From an uncultured Odoribacter sp. (GTDB taxonomy: Bacteria > Bacteroidota > Bacteroidia > Bacteroidales > Marinifilaceae), in NCBI GenBank assembly GCA_947176455.1, contig CAMWQQ010000110.1:1-5903 (forward strand): a DNA stretch of 5,903 nucleotides, read 5' to 3'. The position numbers were made by a program, and so were the translations under genes. The notes beneath the pieces are model-generated. The model did not search any database and was not told the DNA's origin. It saw nothing but the letters and a program-made list of their open reading frames with translations. This document shows, in pieces, positions 5,723-5,903 of the stretch. Position 1 is the stretch's first letter. Every line of letters begins with the position of its first letter.

Positions 5723-5820
5723 CGGGTAAGTCCTATGCGACCAGCTCCTGCAGAATCCCCCAGGGTCGGAAGACAGCAAGGGTATGCGGTTGTAGCGGTG
5801 CGACATAGTCAGCTTACCCG
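5723..5820 (+). ncRNA. ffs: Signal recognition particle RNA, small bacterial (4.5S) type
   Basis: About 98 nt. The ends CGGGTAAG (5723-5730) and CTTACCCG (5813-5820) pair perfectly to close a long hairpin; CTATG and CATAG pair further in. The apex carries the conserved Ffh-binding core: stem GTC/GAC around the GGAA tetraloop (5768-5771), flanked by CAGG on the 5' side and AGCAAG on the 3' side. The RNA joins Ffh to form SRP, which targets nascent membrane and exported proteins to FtsY and the Sec translocon. There is no Alu domain. A TTTT follows the closing stem, but a tRNA starts 12 nt later, so a joint transcript that is processed is likely. Confidence 0.94.
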
Positions 5821-5832
5821 TTTTCGGAAACC

Positions 5833-5903
5833 GCCTCTTTAGCTCAGCTGGCCAGAGCACGTGATTTGTAATCTCGGGGTCGTTGGTTCGAATCCGACAA
5901 GAG
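5833..5903 (+). tRNA. tRNA-Thr, anticodon TGT, 3' end cut by window edge
   Basis: The acceptor strand GCCTCTT is followed by T8-A9, D stem GCTC/GAGC, loop TTTGTAA with anticodon TGT at 5867-5869, variable GGGTC, T stem GTTGG/CCGAC around TTCGAAT, and AAGAG. The last two acceptor bases (expected GC), the discriminator and any CCA lie beyond 5903. The anticodon stem CGTGA/TCTCG has a T-T mismatch at 29-41. It reads ACA and related threonine codons. No promoter stands between ffs and this gene, so it probably depends on the ffs promoter. Confidence 0.94.

Overview
This window looks like chromosomal DNA from a member of the Bacteroidales, probably Bacteroides-like. Three promoters match or nearly match the Bacteroidetes pattern (TTTG at -33, TAnnTTTG at -7), most genes lack a strong Shine-Dalgarno sequence, and the protein families (DUF5063 next to a DEDDy exonuclease, AlbA_2/RecG-like regulators, REC-HisKA kinases) are typical of that group. 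The genus is inference.

Layout. Positions 1-1983 hold two minus-strand genes: a protein with an AlbA_2 domain, a RecG-like ATP-binding region and a C-terminal winged helix (526-1983), and 49 bp downstream of it the N-terminal part of a MATE-family multidrug exporter that runs off the left edge (1-476). The regulator carries a four-copy 12-bp tandem repeat coding for a (NVAK)4 linker. Positions 1984-2202 contain no gene but have two strong hairpins. A tRNA-Ser(GGA) lies on the minus strand at 2203-2293 with its own -7 box. A promoter-bearing, palindrome-rich segment (2381-2469) drives a plus-strand pair: a DUF5063 protein (2493-3020) and a DEDDy 3'-5' exonuclease (3033-3617). This pair meets head-on with a minus-strand pair: a GAF-domain protein (4749-5483) and a REC-HisKA-HATPase histidine kinase (3614-4741). 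The two converging operons share one TTAA that gives both stop codons. After a gene-free stretch, the right edge holds a strong promoter, the SRP 4.5S-type RNA gene (ffs) and, 12 bp further, a tRNA-Thr(UGU) cut by the window end.

How the genes work together. The GAF protein has no output domain, while the kinase has no obvious input domain other than a receiver that lacks several catalytic residues. Neither has a membrane segment. I infer that they form a split, soluble sensor-kinase pair, with any output regulator elsewhere. The DUF5063/exonuclease pair looks like a housekeeping operon. The AlbA_2 regulator may control the MATE exporter in cis, but this is unproven. I found no CRISPR array, insertion sequence or complete defence system. 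The candidate new biology is the split GAF/kinase pair with its degenerate receiver. The tandem-repeat regulator upstream of an exporter is a weaker candidate.
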